In this document: in pieces, positions 40,420 to 49,023 of the stretch
How the letters are laid out: each line of letters starts with the position of its first letter
Numbering within the stretch: position 1 is the stretch's first letter
Origin: CAWDZK01 sp963807005
GTDB taxonomy: Bacteria > Actinomycetota > Actinomycetes > JACCUZ01
Assembly: GCA_963807005.1 (NCBI GenBank)
Contig: CAWDZK010000005.1
Coordinates: forward strand, 124,001-188,000
DNA length: 64,000 nucleotides
Direction of reading: 5' to 3'
Notes under the pieces: generated by a model
Told to the model about the DNA's origin: nothing
Database searches by the model: none
What the model saw: the letters and a program-made list of their open reading frames with translations, nothing else
Made by a program: the position numbers and the translations under genes

Positions 40420-41747
40420 GGCGAGCCCGTCCGGTACGGCGGGTGCTCGTCCTTCCCCAGGAGATCGCAGGCGTCGCGTCCGGGCTGGTGCGCGGCATCC
40501 GCGCGTCCGGCCTCGAGGCCGACCTGCTCGTGCGCGGGCGCCATCCCTTCGGCTACCCGCGGCCTGCGCCGGGTACGCCGGTACTTGGGCGTCTGCAGTC
40601 GTTGTTGACCCGGCTCTCCGGTGCCCGTGGGCCGGTTCGACCGATGGCTCTGGCCATGTCGCTCGTCCTGCGGGTCGCATTGCTGCCCTGGCTGCTGAGG
40701 CGCTACGACGCGCTGGTCTACCTCGGGCCGACCACGCTGACCGGGCTGGCTGGCGAACGGCGGCTGGCCAAGCGACTCGGCCTTGTCGTCGTCACGGTGT
40801 TCCTCGGCAGCGACGCGAGGCCGCCGTACCTCAGCGGCTACGTGATCCGGCCGGGGCAGGGCGAGCCGGACCTTGCCGACATCCGGCGTCAGGTGCGCGC
40901 CACCGTGCGCCGGGTCCGGGCGGCCGAGACCGGCTCCACCTGGGTGGTCAACCACCCACCGACCGCAGGGTTCCTTCGCCGTCTTTACGTCGACTTCTCC
41001 ACCATGGGCCTGCCGGCTCCGGAGACCGGTGCTCCGCGCACCACCGGTGCTGACGCGGCCGTGGGGCCATTCGACCGCACCGTACGCGTGGTGCACGCAC
41101 CGTCGATGGCGCCGTGGAAGGGCACTGACCAGATCCGAGCGGCCGTCAACCGCCTGCGCGACGAGGGTCTGCGGATCGACTACGTCGAGCTGGTGGGAGT
41201 CCCCCACGACCAGGTGGTGGCGACGCTTGCCGGTGCCGACCTCGTCGTCGACGAGCTCTACTCCGACGCGATCCTGGCCGGCCTCGCGACCGAGGCGGCC
41301 GCGCTGGGGGCCACCCCGCTGGTCTTCGGCTACGCCGGTGCAGCCCTCGCGAGCACCGCCGAGTCGCTCGGGGTCGGGTTGCGCCACTACCACCCACCGG
41401 AGCAGCTGCTCGACATCCTTCGTGACTTCGTCAGCGACGCTGACCTACGCATCTCGACCGGCTCCGCCGTGCACGACTTCGTGGTCCGCGAATGGTCCGC
41501 CGCTGCGGTAGGAGCCCGGTACGCCCGGCTGCTGACCGAGGGGCCGGACCCTTCCTGGCTGCGCGACCCGGCCGCAGCCGACTATGTGGACGGGTGGGGC
41601 GTCGAACGGGAGGAGCGACGGACATTTCTGCGGCGGTTCCTCGCCGCCGGCGACCCAGCAGATCTCGGACTGCCCGACGGCAGCGCGCTGCGTGAGGCCC
41701 TGCTCCTCGAGGCCGGCGACGGCCTCCGTCGTGGCTCACCCCGATAG
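40416..41747 (+). CDS. Glycosyltransferase-like protein (GT4-type fold)
   Basis: 443 residues. The N-terminal half has Rossmann-like strands (RVLVLPQEIAGVASGLVRG) and a hydrophobic patch near 78-100; the C-terminal half shows VVHAPSMAPWKGTDQIRAAV and the acceptor-side segment LVVDELYSDAILAGLATEAAALG, a GT4-like pattern with an odd glutamate region. Sugar specificity is unknown. GTG overlaps the fusion gene's stop, so it is the last gene of that operon. It converges on the next gene with a 12-bp overlap. Confidence 0.7.
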   Translation: MRRARPVRRVLVLPQEIAGVASGLVRGIRASGLEADLLVRGRHPFGYPRPAPGTPVLGRLQSLLTRLSGARGPVRPMALAMSLVLRVALLPWLLRRYDALVYLGPTTLTGLAGERRLAKRLGLVVVTVFLGSDARPPYLSGYVIRPGQGEPDLADIRRQVRATVRRVRAAETGSTWVVNHPPTAGFLRRLYVDFSTMGLPAPETGAPRTTGADAAVGPFDRTVRVVHAPSMAPWKGTDQIRAAVNRLRDEGLRIDYVELVGVPHDQVVATLAGADLVVDELYSDAILAGLATEAAALGATPLVFGYAGAALASTAESLGVGLRHYHPPEQLLDILRDFVSDADLRISTGSAVHDFVVREWSAAAVGARYARLLTEGPDPSWLRDPAAADYVDGWGVEREERRTFLRRFLAAGDPADLGLPDGSALREALLLEAGDGLRRGSPR

Positions 41748-42902
41748 GGTCTGCTCCCACAACCGCCACAGCACTGCGCTCTCGTTCTCCCAGCACAGCT
41801 CGAGTCGAGCCCTCGCAGCAGCGGCTCGCATCGCGCGCAGGTCCGTTCCGTCGAGCTCGCGCAGTGTCGTGGCCAGCGCAGCCGGGGTGGCCGGGGCATA
41901 GCCGACTCCCGCTCCATAGCCCTCGATCAGCCGAGACGCCTCCGACGGGGCGGTCGCCACCACCGCAAGTCCTGCCATGAGGTACTCGAAGAGCTTGTTC
42001 GGCAGGCTGATGCGCTTCTGGGGAAGGTCCAGGCCCCAGGGGATCACCCCGAGGTCCGCGGCAGCCGCCGACGGGATCACCTCGGACCAGGTGACGGGCG
42101 GAGACAGCTCGACCCGGTCGCCGACACCGAGATCGTCGACCTGCTGTCTCAGCGACCGAAGGTAGCCGGGCGAGCCCCCGCCGCGGAGCTCGAGGCGGAT
42201 GTGGTCCGGCCACAGCGGGACGCTCTCGACCAGCCCGTGCACATTGCGGTCCGGGCGCAGATGGCCGTGGAACAACGCCGTCCACCTGTCGCCCGGGACA
42301 TGTTCAGGCAGCTCCACCAGCAAGGGAGTCGAGCGGACCACGGTCGGCCGGCTGCTCAGGCTGTACGAACGAGCGAGCAGGTCGGCCAGACCGTCGCTGA
42401 CGGTGGTGACCCAGGCGGCGTCATGGACGAAGTAGCCCTCGACCGCCCGTACCGCCGGCGGGGCGACGAGCTGCCACACCGCGCTGTCCGCGTGCTGGCC
42501 GGCGTAGAACTCGCGGCAGTCATAGGCGTAGCGGGCCGAGTGTCGCCGGGCGGCGGCAGCGACCATGGGCAGGGCGGCATAGTCGTGCGTGACGTATACG
42601 TCGGCCTCGACGTCGGAGAGGGCAACGGCGATCGCCCGGTGCCGGGCGGCCATCTGGTGCGTGCGCCGGGCCAGCCGCGGCGACACCCGGGCAGTGGCCA
42701 GTCGGCCGACCTCGGCTGCCTTGCCGGCGACCGTGAACGTCGGCGCGGGGACCGCTACATAGCGCCATGGGTGCTCTGCGCCTCCGGCGCCGCTGTACCC
42801 GACCACGGTGACGTCCACCCCGTGCGAGGCGAGCAGGTCGGCCTGCCGACGCGGCCGCGGGTCGGTCGGCACATGGCTGAGGGCGACGACGCAAACCTTC
42901 AG
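41736..42902 (-). CDS. GT4-family glycosyltransferase, probable CTG start
   Basis: 388 residues. It begins LKVCVVALSHVPTDPRPRRQ, the usual first strand of a GT-B enzyme, and later has HGHLRPDRNVHGLVESVP and SLPNKLFEYLMAGLAVVATAPSEA, the GT4 donor site. In frame there is no ATG, GTG or TTG before the first strand. CTG at 42902 overlaps the upstream wbpG stop as CTGA, with GGAGG six to seven bases ahead, so I take it as the start. GTG 42872 would remove the first strand. Confidence 0.8.
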   Translation of the reverse strand: MKVCVVALSHVPTDPRPRRQADLLASHGVDVTVVGYSGAGGAEHPWRYVAVPAPTFTVAGKAAEVGRLATARVSPRLARRTHQMAARHRAIAVALSDVEADVYVTHDYAALPMVAAAARRHSARYAYDCREFYAGQHADSAVWQLVAPPAVRAVEGYFVHDAAWVTTVSDGLADLLARSYSLSSRPTVVRSTPLLVELPEHVPGDRWTALFHGHLRPDRNVHGLVESVPLWPDHIRLELRGGGSPGYLRSLRQQVDDLGVGDRVELSPPVTWSEVIPSAAAADLGVIPWGLDLPQKRISLPNKLFEYLMAGLAVVATAPSEASRLIEGYGAGVGYAPATPAALATTLRELDGTDLRAMRAAAARARLELCWENESAVLWRLWEQTLSG

Positions 42903-44014
42903 GACGCCCTCCTGCCTCGGACGAGCCGGGCAGCGCGGGTCATCCAGGTGTAGTCGTTGGGATACGTCGCGAAGGGCACGTGCGGTAGGGCCACCAGCTC
43001 GGCCAGCTCCTCGAGGGAGATACCGAGCTTGCGGGCGACGAATGCCGTTTCGATCCGTTCTCTGCGGGCGTCCAGCGGCGGGCGACGCAGCTCCTCCAGT
43101 GCCTCCTCCCGGGTGACCTGCCCGGCAACGATCTGGCTGGACAGATGTGCGCGACGCTTGTCGAAGCCGTACCGGCGGGGCAGGTACACGCCTTGGAAGT
43201 ACTTCGTCCAGCGCGACTCCTCGTGCTTGCCGCCGTAGTCGCGCCAGCCGTACGTCTCGATCAGCAGCTCTCGGGCAGCTGCCTTGTCGTAGGGAACCCA
43301 GTTGAGCGGGGTCACCTTGCGCATCCGCTCGGCCAGCAGGTGCCGCCCGTAGTAGCCGGGGTAGCGCAGCACCGGGAACTCGTCCAGCGGTCGCTGCCCG
43401 AAACGCGCGTGGATCGCCCGCACCTGACGACCGTCCATGGCGTTGCCGGTCCAGGACGCAGGGAGGATGCTCTCGGTCGCGAAGTTCCAGCCGCTGAGCA
43501 CGTACCGGATGCGGTTCTCGCGGGCTGTCCGGTACAGGGCGGCGAAGAACGCGTGGTCCTGCGGGGTGTCCTGGTTCAGCACGCCGGAGCGCAGGTAGGC
43601 CACCTGCACGTCCTGCACCTCGGGCCACGGTACGACGATCGTCACCAGGTCGACGTCCAGCGCCGTCGTCATCCGGTAGATGTTGCTTGTCGCCTCGTTG
43701 CTGTTCCAACCGGCGTCGACGTGCACCACGAGCGGTCGCAAACCGGCCGAGGCGGCGACGTGCAAGAGGTAGGAGCTGTCGACACCGCCGCTCATGCCGA
43801 GGATGCAGTCGTAGGGCCGACCCGCACCGTACGCGCGAAGTCGGGCTGCGGTCTCGGCGAGCCGGCCCTCGCCCTCCGGGCCGCACAGCCAGGTCCCCGG
43901 CATCTCGGCGATGGCCCGAGTGCAGTGCTGGCAGCGGCCCTCGCCGTCGAAGGTGATCTCCGGGTCCGTCGTGTCGATCACGCACCGGGTGCAGATCCGG
44001 TAGTCGTTGCTCAC
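42899..44014 (-). CDS. wbpG: WbpG-like N-acetyl sugar amidotransferase, module 2
   Basis: 371 residues. Zinc site C8, C11, C28, C31 (ICTRC and CQHC), and the ATP PP-loop SGGVDSS at 75-81. Further family parts are VHVDAGWNSNEATSNIY, SGWNFATES and TYGWRDYGGKHEESRWTKY. It activates the acetamido oxygen of a sugar nucleotide with ATP and adds ammonia, forming acetamidino. GTG overlaps the stop of the HisF-like gene (GTGA). It is a distant paralogue of the WbpG half of the fusion gene on the other strand. Confidence 0.9.
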   Translation of the reverse strand: MSNDYRICTRCVIDTTDPEITFDGEGRCQHCTRAIAEMPGTWLCGPEGEGRLAETAARLRAYGAGRPYDCILGMSGGVDSSYLLHVAASAGLRPLVVHVDAGWNSNEATSNIYRMTTALDVDLVTIVVPWPEVQDVQVAYLRSGVLNQDTPQDHAFFAALYRTARENRIRYVLSGWNFATESILPASWTGNAMDGRQVRAIHARFGQRPLDEFPVLRYPGYYGRHLLAERMRKVTPLNWVPYDKAAARELLIETYGWRDYGGKHEESRWTKYFQGVYLPRRYGFDKRRAHLSSQIVAGQVTREEALEELRRPPLDARRERIETAFVARKLGISLEELAELVALPHVPFATYPNDYTWMTRAARLVRGRRAS

Positions 44015-44745
44015 GGCAGCACCGCCTCGAGCTCCTCGTCGTCGGGATAGCTCACGAGAACCGCGCGCCGGCGGCCGTGGAACACGAAGATGCTGCCCGC
44101 GGCCACCGCACTGGCCCCGGCCACCTGCGCCGCGGTGAGGTCGGCCAGTGCGCCGGCGCCGCCGAGCGCCACGACGGGCACCGGACAGCTGGCCGAGACC
44201 AGCGTCACCGACGCGGTGTCGTAGCCGCGCATGGACCCGTCCCGGTCGACGCTCTGCAGCAGCACCTCGCCGGCACCGGCATCGACCGCCCGGGCAACGG
44301 CGTCGACCAGGGTGGCCCGTTCCGGGCCGACCGTTCTGGCGTCGGATCCGGAGCCGGTGTAGTCGATGCAGGCACAGACGGCCTGCGAGCCGTACTCCGA
44401 AGCCACCCGCGTGACGAGGCGCGGGCTGTCGGTGAGTGCCTGACGAAGCACCACCTTTTCCATGCCGAGGTCGAAGATCGCCGCGCAGTCGTCTGGGGTC
44501 CGGAGCCCACCGCCGTACGACACCGGCATGAAGCACTCGGACGCCAGCTCGGCCAGGAAGCCGAGGTCTGGCCGGGCCGAGCCTGGGTCGATGGACAGGA
44601 TCGCCAGCTCATCAGCACCCTTCTCGCTGAAGAGCCGCACGGTGTTCAGTGGATCACCGACATACGTGGGATCCCGGAACGCCGTCGTCTTGACCAGGTC
44701 TCGACCGCGGAGCAGGAGCGCCGGGATCACGCGGGTGCGCCTCAC
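44011..44745 (-). CDS. hisF: HisF-like ammonia-channel subunit, module 2
   Basis: 244 residues, a beta-alpha barrel. RVIPALLL shows Leu11 where HisF has catalytic Asp11; D128 is kept. Gate residues R5, E46, K97 and E160 remain. The protein is therefore likely a tunnel and scaffold between the HisH-like glutaminase and WbpG, and not an imidazole glycerol phosphate synthase. It overlaps the hisH-like gene by four bases and wbpG by four bases. Confidence 0.88.
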   Translation of the reverse strand: MRRTRVIPALLLRGRDLVKTTAFRDPTYVGDPLNTVRLFSEKGADELAILSIDPGSARPDLGFLAELASECFMPVSYGGGLRTPDDCAAIFDLGMEKVVLRQALTDSPRLVTRVASEYGSQAVCACIDYTGSGSDARTVGPERATLVDAVARAVDAGAGEVLLQSVDRDGSMRGYDTASVTLVSASCPVPVVALGGAGALADLTAAQVAGASAVAAGSIFVFHGRRRAVLVSYPDDEELEAVLP

Positions 44746-45371
44746 GCGGGCAGCTCGAGGAAGTCGGCAAGCAGTGCCATGCCGAAGCGGTGGCTCTTCT
44801 CCGGGTGGAACTGGACGCCGTAGACGTTTCCCGATGTCACCGCCGCGGTGAACCGCTCACCGCCGTACTCGCCGTGCGCGACAGCGGACGAGGCGTCCGC
44901 CGTCATCGCGAAACTGTGTGCAAAGTAGTAGCGGCTGCGCTGGTCGGCATCATGGCTGGCCAGGATCGGCGACCCCGCCGCCGTCTGGATGTTCGCCCAG
45001 CCCACGTGCGGGACCTTGTGGGTCGGAGCCGGTCGCAAGCGCCGCACCTCGGCGTCCACCCAACCGAGGCCGGGTAGATCGCCTTCCTCGCTGCCTCGCC
45101 CGAGCAGCTGGTGGCCCACGCAGACGCCGAGGAACGGCACGTGCCGCTCATGCGCGGCCGTGGTCAGTGCCGGGACGAGGTCGAGCTCGTCGAGGCGGCG
45201 TCGGCAGTGGTCGAAGTGCCCGACTCCGGGCAGGATCACCTTGGTGGCGGAGGCCACCTCGGCGCTGTCGGCCGTCCGCAGGGCCGTGTATCCGAGGTAC
45301 TCGATCATGGTGACCATCGAGGCCGGGTTGCCGGCGCCGTAGTCGACGACGACGACGTCGGGACGGGACAC
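44742..45371 (-). CDS. hisH: HisH-like glutaminase subunit, module 2
   Basis: 209 residues from GTG 45371, with GGAGG ten bases upstream; a start at 45431 would add 20 unlike residues. Class I glutaminase triad C84 (FLGVCVGHQLLG), H189 and E191 (VQFHPEKSH) is complete. VVDYGAGNPASMV opens the domain. It feeds ammonia to the adjacent HisF-like protein. It is first gene of the minus-strand unit hisH-hisF-wbpG-GT4, divergent from the GT4 gene at 45512. Confidence 0.88.
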   Translation of the reverse strand: MSRPDVVVVDYGAGNPASMVTMIEYLGYTALRTADSAEVASATKVILPGVGHFDHCRRRLDELDLVPALTTAAHERHVPFLGVCVGHQLLGRGSEEGDLPGLGWVDAEVRRLRPAPTHKVPHVGWANIQTAAGSPILASHDADQRSRYYFAHSFAMTADASSAVAHGEYGGERFTAAVTSGNVYGVQFHPEKSHRFGMALLADFLELPA

Positions 45372-45511
45372 GGGCGGGGGCCTCCGGAGCGCCGCTGCGG
45401 GAGCGGACGGGATGCAGACGACGGGCAGCACAGCCTATCGTCACCGGCTGGAGCGGGGCCGTCGGCGCCGCCGGTGCCCCCGCTCGCCACGACTAGGTCC
45501 CGAGGAGTCCC

Positions 45512-46624
45512 ATGCACGTCGGTGTCGTCCTCACCAACTACCCCCCGCGGCTGGGTGGTGTCGAGGCGCACACCGAGGCCCTGGCGGGGCAGTTGGTGCG
45601 GGCCGGGCACGCGGTGACAGTGGTGTGCCTGGACGGTTCGGTCCCGGCCCTTTCCGCGCAGGAGCGCGACGGGGTACGCGTCCTGACGCTACGCCGTCGG
45701 CTCGATGTCGGCGGCGTGCTCGCCGTCCCCGCCGCAGCCGAGTGGGCCACGGCCGCCCGGGTGCTCGGTGAGTCGGGCGTGACCCACGTCAGCGTGCACA
45801 CCCGGTTCTTCCCCATGACCTGGCTCGGGCTCAGGTTGGCCCGGCGGCTCGGCGTCCCCTCGATGCTCACCGAGCACGGCGGGGGACACGTCAGCGCCGG
45901 CTCGCGACTGACGACGGCGGCGGCCCGCTCGGTCGACCTGACGGCGGGTCGCCGCGCACTGCGCCGCGCCGACCGGGTCGTCGCGGTCTCCAGGACTGCG
46001 GCGGACTTCGTCCGAAGGCTGTCCGGGCGGGAGGTCCCCGTGCTGGGAAACGGCGCCGACGCCGGATTCTGGGCGGCTGCACCGCGGCCGGTCCGACGAC
46101 ACATCGTGTTCGCCGGCCGCCTGGTGTCGGAGAAGGGCTGGCGCGAGGCCCTTGCCTGCGTGGCAAGCGCGCCGCCGGACGTCACCGCCACCGTCGCCGG
46201 GGACGGGCCCGACCGCAGCGCCGTGGACCGGGCCGTGCACGAGCTCGGACTCGCCGGCCGCGTCTCCGTTGTCGGCCGCTTGAACCGGACCCAGCTGCGG
46301 GACGCGTACGCAGGGGCGGTGTACGTCAACCCGTCGGTAGCGGCCGAGGGGTTCCAGACGACCCTGCTCGAGGCCGGCCTGGCCGGCGCCCGCATCGCGA
46401 CGTACGACGTCGGCGGGGCGGCGGAGGTCGTCGGCTCGGGTGGCGCGAGCGGGGTGATCGTCGCCGTCGGCGACCAGGCGGGGCTGCGCCGGGCAGTGGC
46501 TCGCCTGGTCGACGACGGGGGCGGCGGCGACCGGACTGTTCTCGACCGCTACGACTGGGCTGCCGTAGCGGACAGGTTCGCCACCGAGCTCGCCGCGACC
46601 GTCCCTGGCGGAGCGAGCCGGTGA
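45512..46624 (+). CDS. GT4-family glycosyltransferase
   Basis: 370 residues. The N-terminal domain opens VGVVLTNYPPRLGGVEAHTEALAGQL, and the C-terminal has FAGRLVSEKGWREAL and AAEGFQTTLLEAGLAGARIATYDVGG with the EX7E nucleotide-sugar site. It is probably a cytoplasmic retaining glycosyltransferase adding one sugar of the repeat unit. ATG 45512 is preceded by gaggag. It overlaps the next gene by four bases. Confidence 0.88.
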   Translation: MHVGVVLTNYPPRLGGVEAHTEALAGQLVRAGHAVTVVCLDGSVPALSAQERDGVRVLTLRRRLDVGGVLAVPAAAEWATAARVLGESGVTHVSVHTRFFPMTWLGLRLARRLGVPSMLTEHGGGHVSAGSRLTTAAARSVDLTAGRRALRRADRVVAVSRTAADFVRRLSGREVPVLGNGADAGFWAAAPRPVRRHIVFAGRLVSEKGWREALACVASAPPDVTATVAGDGPDRSAVDRAVHELGLAGRVSVVGRLNRTQLRDAYAGAVYVNPSVAAEGFQTTLLEAGLAGARIATYDVGGAAEVVGSGGASGVIVAVGDQAGLRRAVARLVDDGGGGDRTVLDRYDWAAVADRFATELAATVPGGASR

Positions 46625-47688
46625 GGCTCGCCTACTACGTCCCCGCCAGCCTGCTCCGCCATGAGGGCATCCGGCGGCGCACCGTGGCGACGGCGCAGAC
46701 TTGGCGGGATCTCGGTCACGACGTCGTCGAGGTGCAGCCGCAGCGCCCCGCGCCGTCCGCAGCGTCGGCGGTCGACCTGGCCCGCTGGGAACGGGCGTGC
46801 GACCGCGACGCCTTCGACACGGTCCGCAGGCTGGTGGAGGACGGTGCCGTCGACCACGTCCACCTACGGCTGTTCGTCTTGTCCGGCCGGTGGGCCGGCG
46901 TGGCCGCCCAGGTCCCCGTGTCCACCGAGGTGCACGCGCTGCTGGGGACTCCGGAAAGTCTGCGGGACCTGTACCGGGTCGTCGCGGCCTGGCGCCCGGC
47001 GCGCGCCTTGGTCCGGCGCAGCGTCGGGGCGGTCTTCGTCACTTCCGAGATGGCGGACCGGTTCGGTTTCGACGGGCTGCCGCGGACCGCGATCGGCAAC
47101 GGCGTCCCGCTGGGAGAGACGGCAGCCGCGCCCCGCAACGAGCGGCCTCGGTTGGGGTTCGCCGTCGGCTCACAGGGGGCGTGGCACGGACTCGACCGGC
47201 TCGATGCGCTTGCCCGGCGCGTCCCCGCCGCAGACTGGGTCGTCATCGCTCCCGCGCATCTCGCCGAGTGGGCCACGGGGGCGCTGGGAGCAGGCAGCCC
47301 GGTCCGGGTCGTCGCGAGCACGTCGCGGATCCACTACGACGAGGTGCTCACGACCCTCGACGCCACCGTCGGAACGATGGCCCTGGACCGCCGGGGTCTC
47401 GAGGAAGCCGCCCCGCTGAAGGTGCGCGACTCGGTGTCGGCAGGGATCCCGGTGCTGCTGCCGTACCGCGACACCAACCTGGACCCGGCCGACGACCCCG
47501 CAGTGCTGCGCATCGACCCGCGGAACGCAGACGCCGCGGCGCACCGTGTCCGTTCGTGGTTGCCGGGACTGACCGGCCGGCGCCTGACGCAGGGCACCCG
47601 TGACCTGGTCGACCTGCGTTCGGTGGAGGAGCGCCGGGTCCAGTTCCTGACCGGGATCACGCCTGGCCGCCCGGAGACCGACCTGTAG
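46621..47688 (+). CDS. Glycosyltransferase-like protein (GT4-type fold)
   Basis: 355 residues. The first half starts RLAYYVPASLLRHEGIRRRTV with a Rossmann-like pattern, and the second contains FAVGSQGAWHGLDRLDALA and an acidic-rich donor region EEAAPLKVRDSVSAGIPVLLPY, similar to GT4 enzymes. It is coupled to the preceding gene by GTGA. The acceptor and donor are not known. Confidence 0.72.
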   Translation: MRLAYYVPASLLRHEGIRRRTVATAQTWRDLGHDVVEVQPQRPAPSAASAVDLARWERACDRDAFDTVRRLVEDGAVDHVHLRLFVLSGRWAGVAAQVPVSTEVHALLGTPESLRDLYRVVAAWRPARALVRRSVGAVFVTSEMADRFGFDGLPRTAIGNGVPLGETAAAPRNERPRLGFAVGSQGAWHGLDRLDALARRVPAADWVVIAPAHLAEWATGALGAGSPVRVVASTSRIHYDEVLTTLDATVGTMALDRRGLEEAAPLKVRDSVSAGIPVLLPYRDTNLDPADDPAVLRIDPRNADAAAHRVRSWLPGLTGRRLTQGTRDLVDLRSVEERRVQFLTGITPGRPETDL

Positions 47689-47691
47689 TCT
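47686..47691 (+). promoter_or_regulatory. Possible -10 element of the nucleotide-sugar dehydrogenase
   Basis: TAGTCT in cctgtagtct; its TAG is also the stop codon of the upstream gene. The start codon lies 42 bases downstream. Confidence 0.3.
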
Positions 47692-47733
47692 GGACGCCTC
47701 CTGCCAGCCGCGACTCTTGGGACGTCACCAGCT

Positions 47734-49023
47734 GTGAAGATCGCCGTCGTCGCCCTCGGGAAGATCGGCCTCCCACTCGCGGTGCACTTCGCAGCGGGCG
47801 GCCACGACGTGGTCGGCGCCGACGCGAACTCCGCCGTGGTCGACCTGGTCAACGAGGGCCAGGAGCCGTTCCCGGGAGAGCACGGGCTGCAGGAGGCGCT
47901 GACCGCGGCCGTCGGTGAAGGTCGTCTCCGCGCGACCACCGACACCGCTGCTGCGGTCAGTGAGTCCGAGGCGGTCGTTGTCGTGGTGCCTCTGGTCGTC
48001 GACGCGGAGGGCCAGCCCGACTTCACGCTGATGGACTCGGCCACCCGGGACATCTCCCGTGGGCTGCAGCGAGGCACGCTGGTGTCGTACGAGACGACGT
48101 TGCCGGTCGGCACGACGCGCGACCGGCTCGCGCCCACTCTCGCCGAGGGGTCGGGGCTCGAGCCCGGCCGCGACTTCCACCTCGTCTTCAGCCCCGAGCG
48201 GGTGCTGACCGGCCGGGTTTTCGCCGACCTACGCCGCTATCCGAAGCTCGTCGGCGGCGTCGACGACGAGAGCGGTAAGCGTGGCGTGACGTTCTACGAG
48301 ACGGTGCTCGACTTCGACGACCGGTCGGACCTGTCGCGGCCCAACGGCGTCTGGGACCTTGGCACCGCGGAGGCGGCCGAGCTGGCGAAGCTCGCGGAAA
48401 CCACCTTTCGCGACGTGAACATCGGGCTCGCCAACCAGTTCGCCCGTTTCGCCGAGAAGGCCGGCGTCGACGTCTACCAGGTGATCGAGGCCTGCAACTC
48501 GCAGCCGTACAGCCACATCCACCCACCGGGTGTGGCCGTCGGCGGGCACTGCATCCCGGTGTACCCGCGCCTGTACTTGTGCAACGATCCCGAGGCCACC
48601 ATCGTGCAGGCCGCCCGTGAGGCCAACGCCGCGATGCCGGAGCACGCGGTCGACCTGCTCGCAGACGCCTACGGAGATCTCGCCGGCGCTCGGGTCGTCG
48701 TGCTCGGAGCCACCTACCGCGGCGCCGTCAAGGAGACCGCGTTCTCGGGCGTCTTCCCGCTGGTGACGGACCTGCGCGACCGGGGAGCCGTACCGGTCGT
48801 GCACGACCCGATGCTTTCCGACGAGGAGCTAGCGGCTCTCGGCCTGGACGCCTACCACCTCGGCGACTCGGTGGACGCGGCGATCCTGCACACCGACCAC
48901 GCGGACTACCGGACTCTCTCGGCCCACGAGCTGCCCGGCGTGCGCGTGCTTGTCGACGGCCGGCGGGTGACCGACCCAGCGCGGTGGACCGGGGTTCACC
49001 GACGGGTCATCGGTCAGGCCTGA
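47734..49023 (+). CDS. UDP-sugar 6-dehydrogenase (WbpA/UDP-ManNAc dehydrogenase type)
   Basis: 429 residues. The NAD domain starts VALGKIGLPLAVHFAAGG; the catalytic cysteine is C273 in VAVGGHCIPVYP, where the WbpA/WecC group has this form, and the ending domain has GATYRGAVKETAFSG. It should oxidise UDP-GlcNAc or UDP-ManNAc at C6 to the uronic acid, supplying the substrate of the WbpB/E/D set encoded at 30965-33635. GTG 47734. Its last 10 bases overlap the opposite DUF2304 gene. Confidence 0.88.
   Translation: MKIAVVALGKIGLPLAVHFAAGGHDVVGADANSAVVDLVNEGQEPFPGEHGLQEALTAAVGEGRLRATTDTAAAVSESEAVVVVVPLVVDAEGQPDFTLMDSATRDISRGLQRGTLVSYETTLPVGTTRDRLAPTLAEGSGLEPGRDFHLVFSPERVLTGRVFADLRRYPKLVGGVDDESGKRGVTFYETVLDFDDRSDLSRPNGVWDLGTAEAAELAKLAETTFRDVNIGLANQFARFAEKAGVDVYQVIEACNSQPYSHIHPPGVAVGGHCIPVYPRLYLCNDPEATIVQAAREANAAMPEHAVDLLADAYGDLAGARVVVLGATYRGAVKETAFSGVFPLVTDLRDRGAVPVVHDPMLSDEELAALGLDAYHLGDSVDAAILHTDHADYRTLSAHELPGVRVLVDGRRVTDPARWTGVHRRVIGQA

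Noticed and set aside
37814..45371. HisH and HisF homologues as histidine biosynthesis genes
   Set aside because: No other his genes are near, both HisF parts lack the first catalytic Asp, and each is joined to a WbpG-like gene inside a sugar locus.
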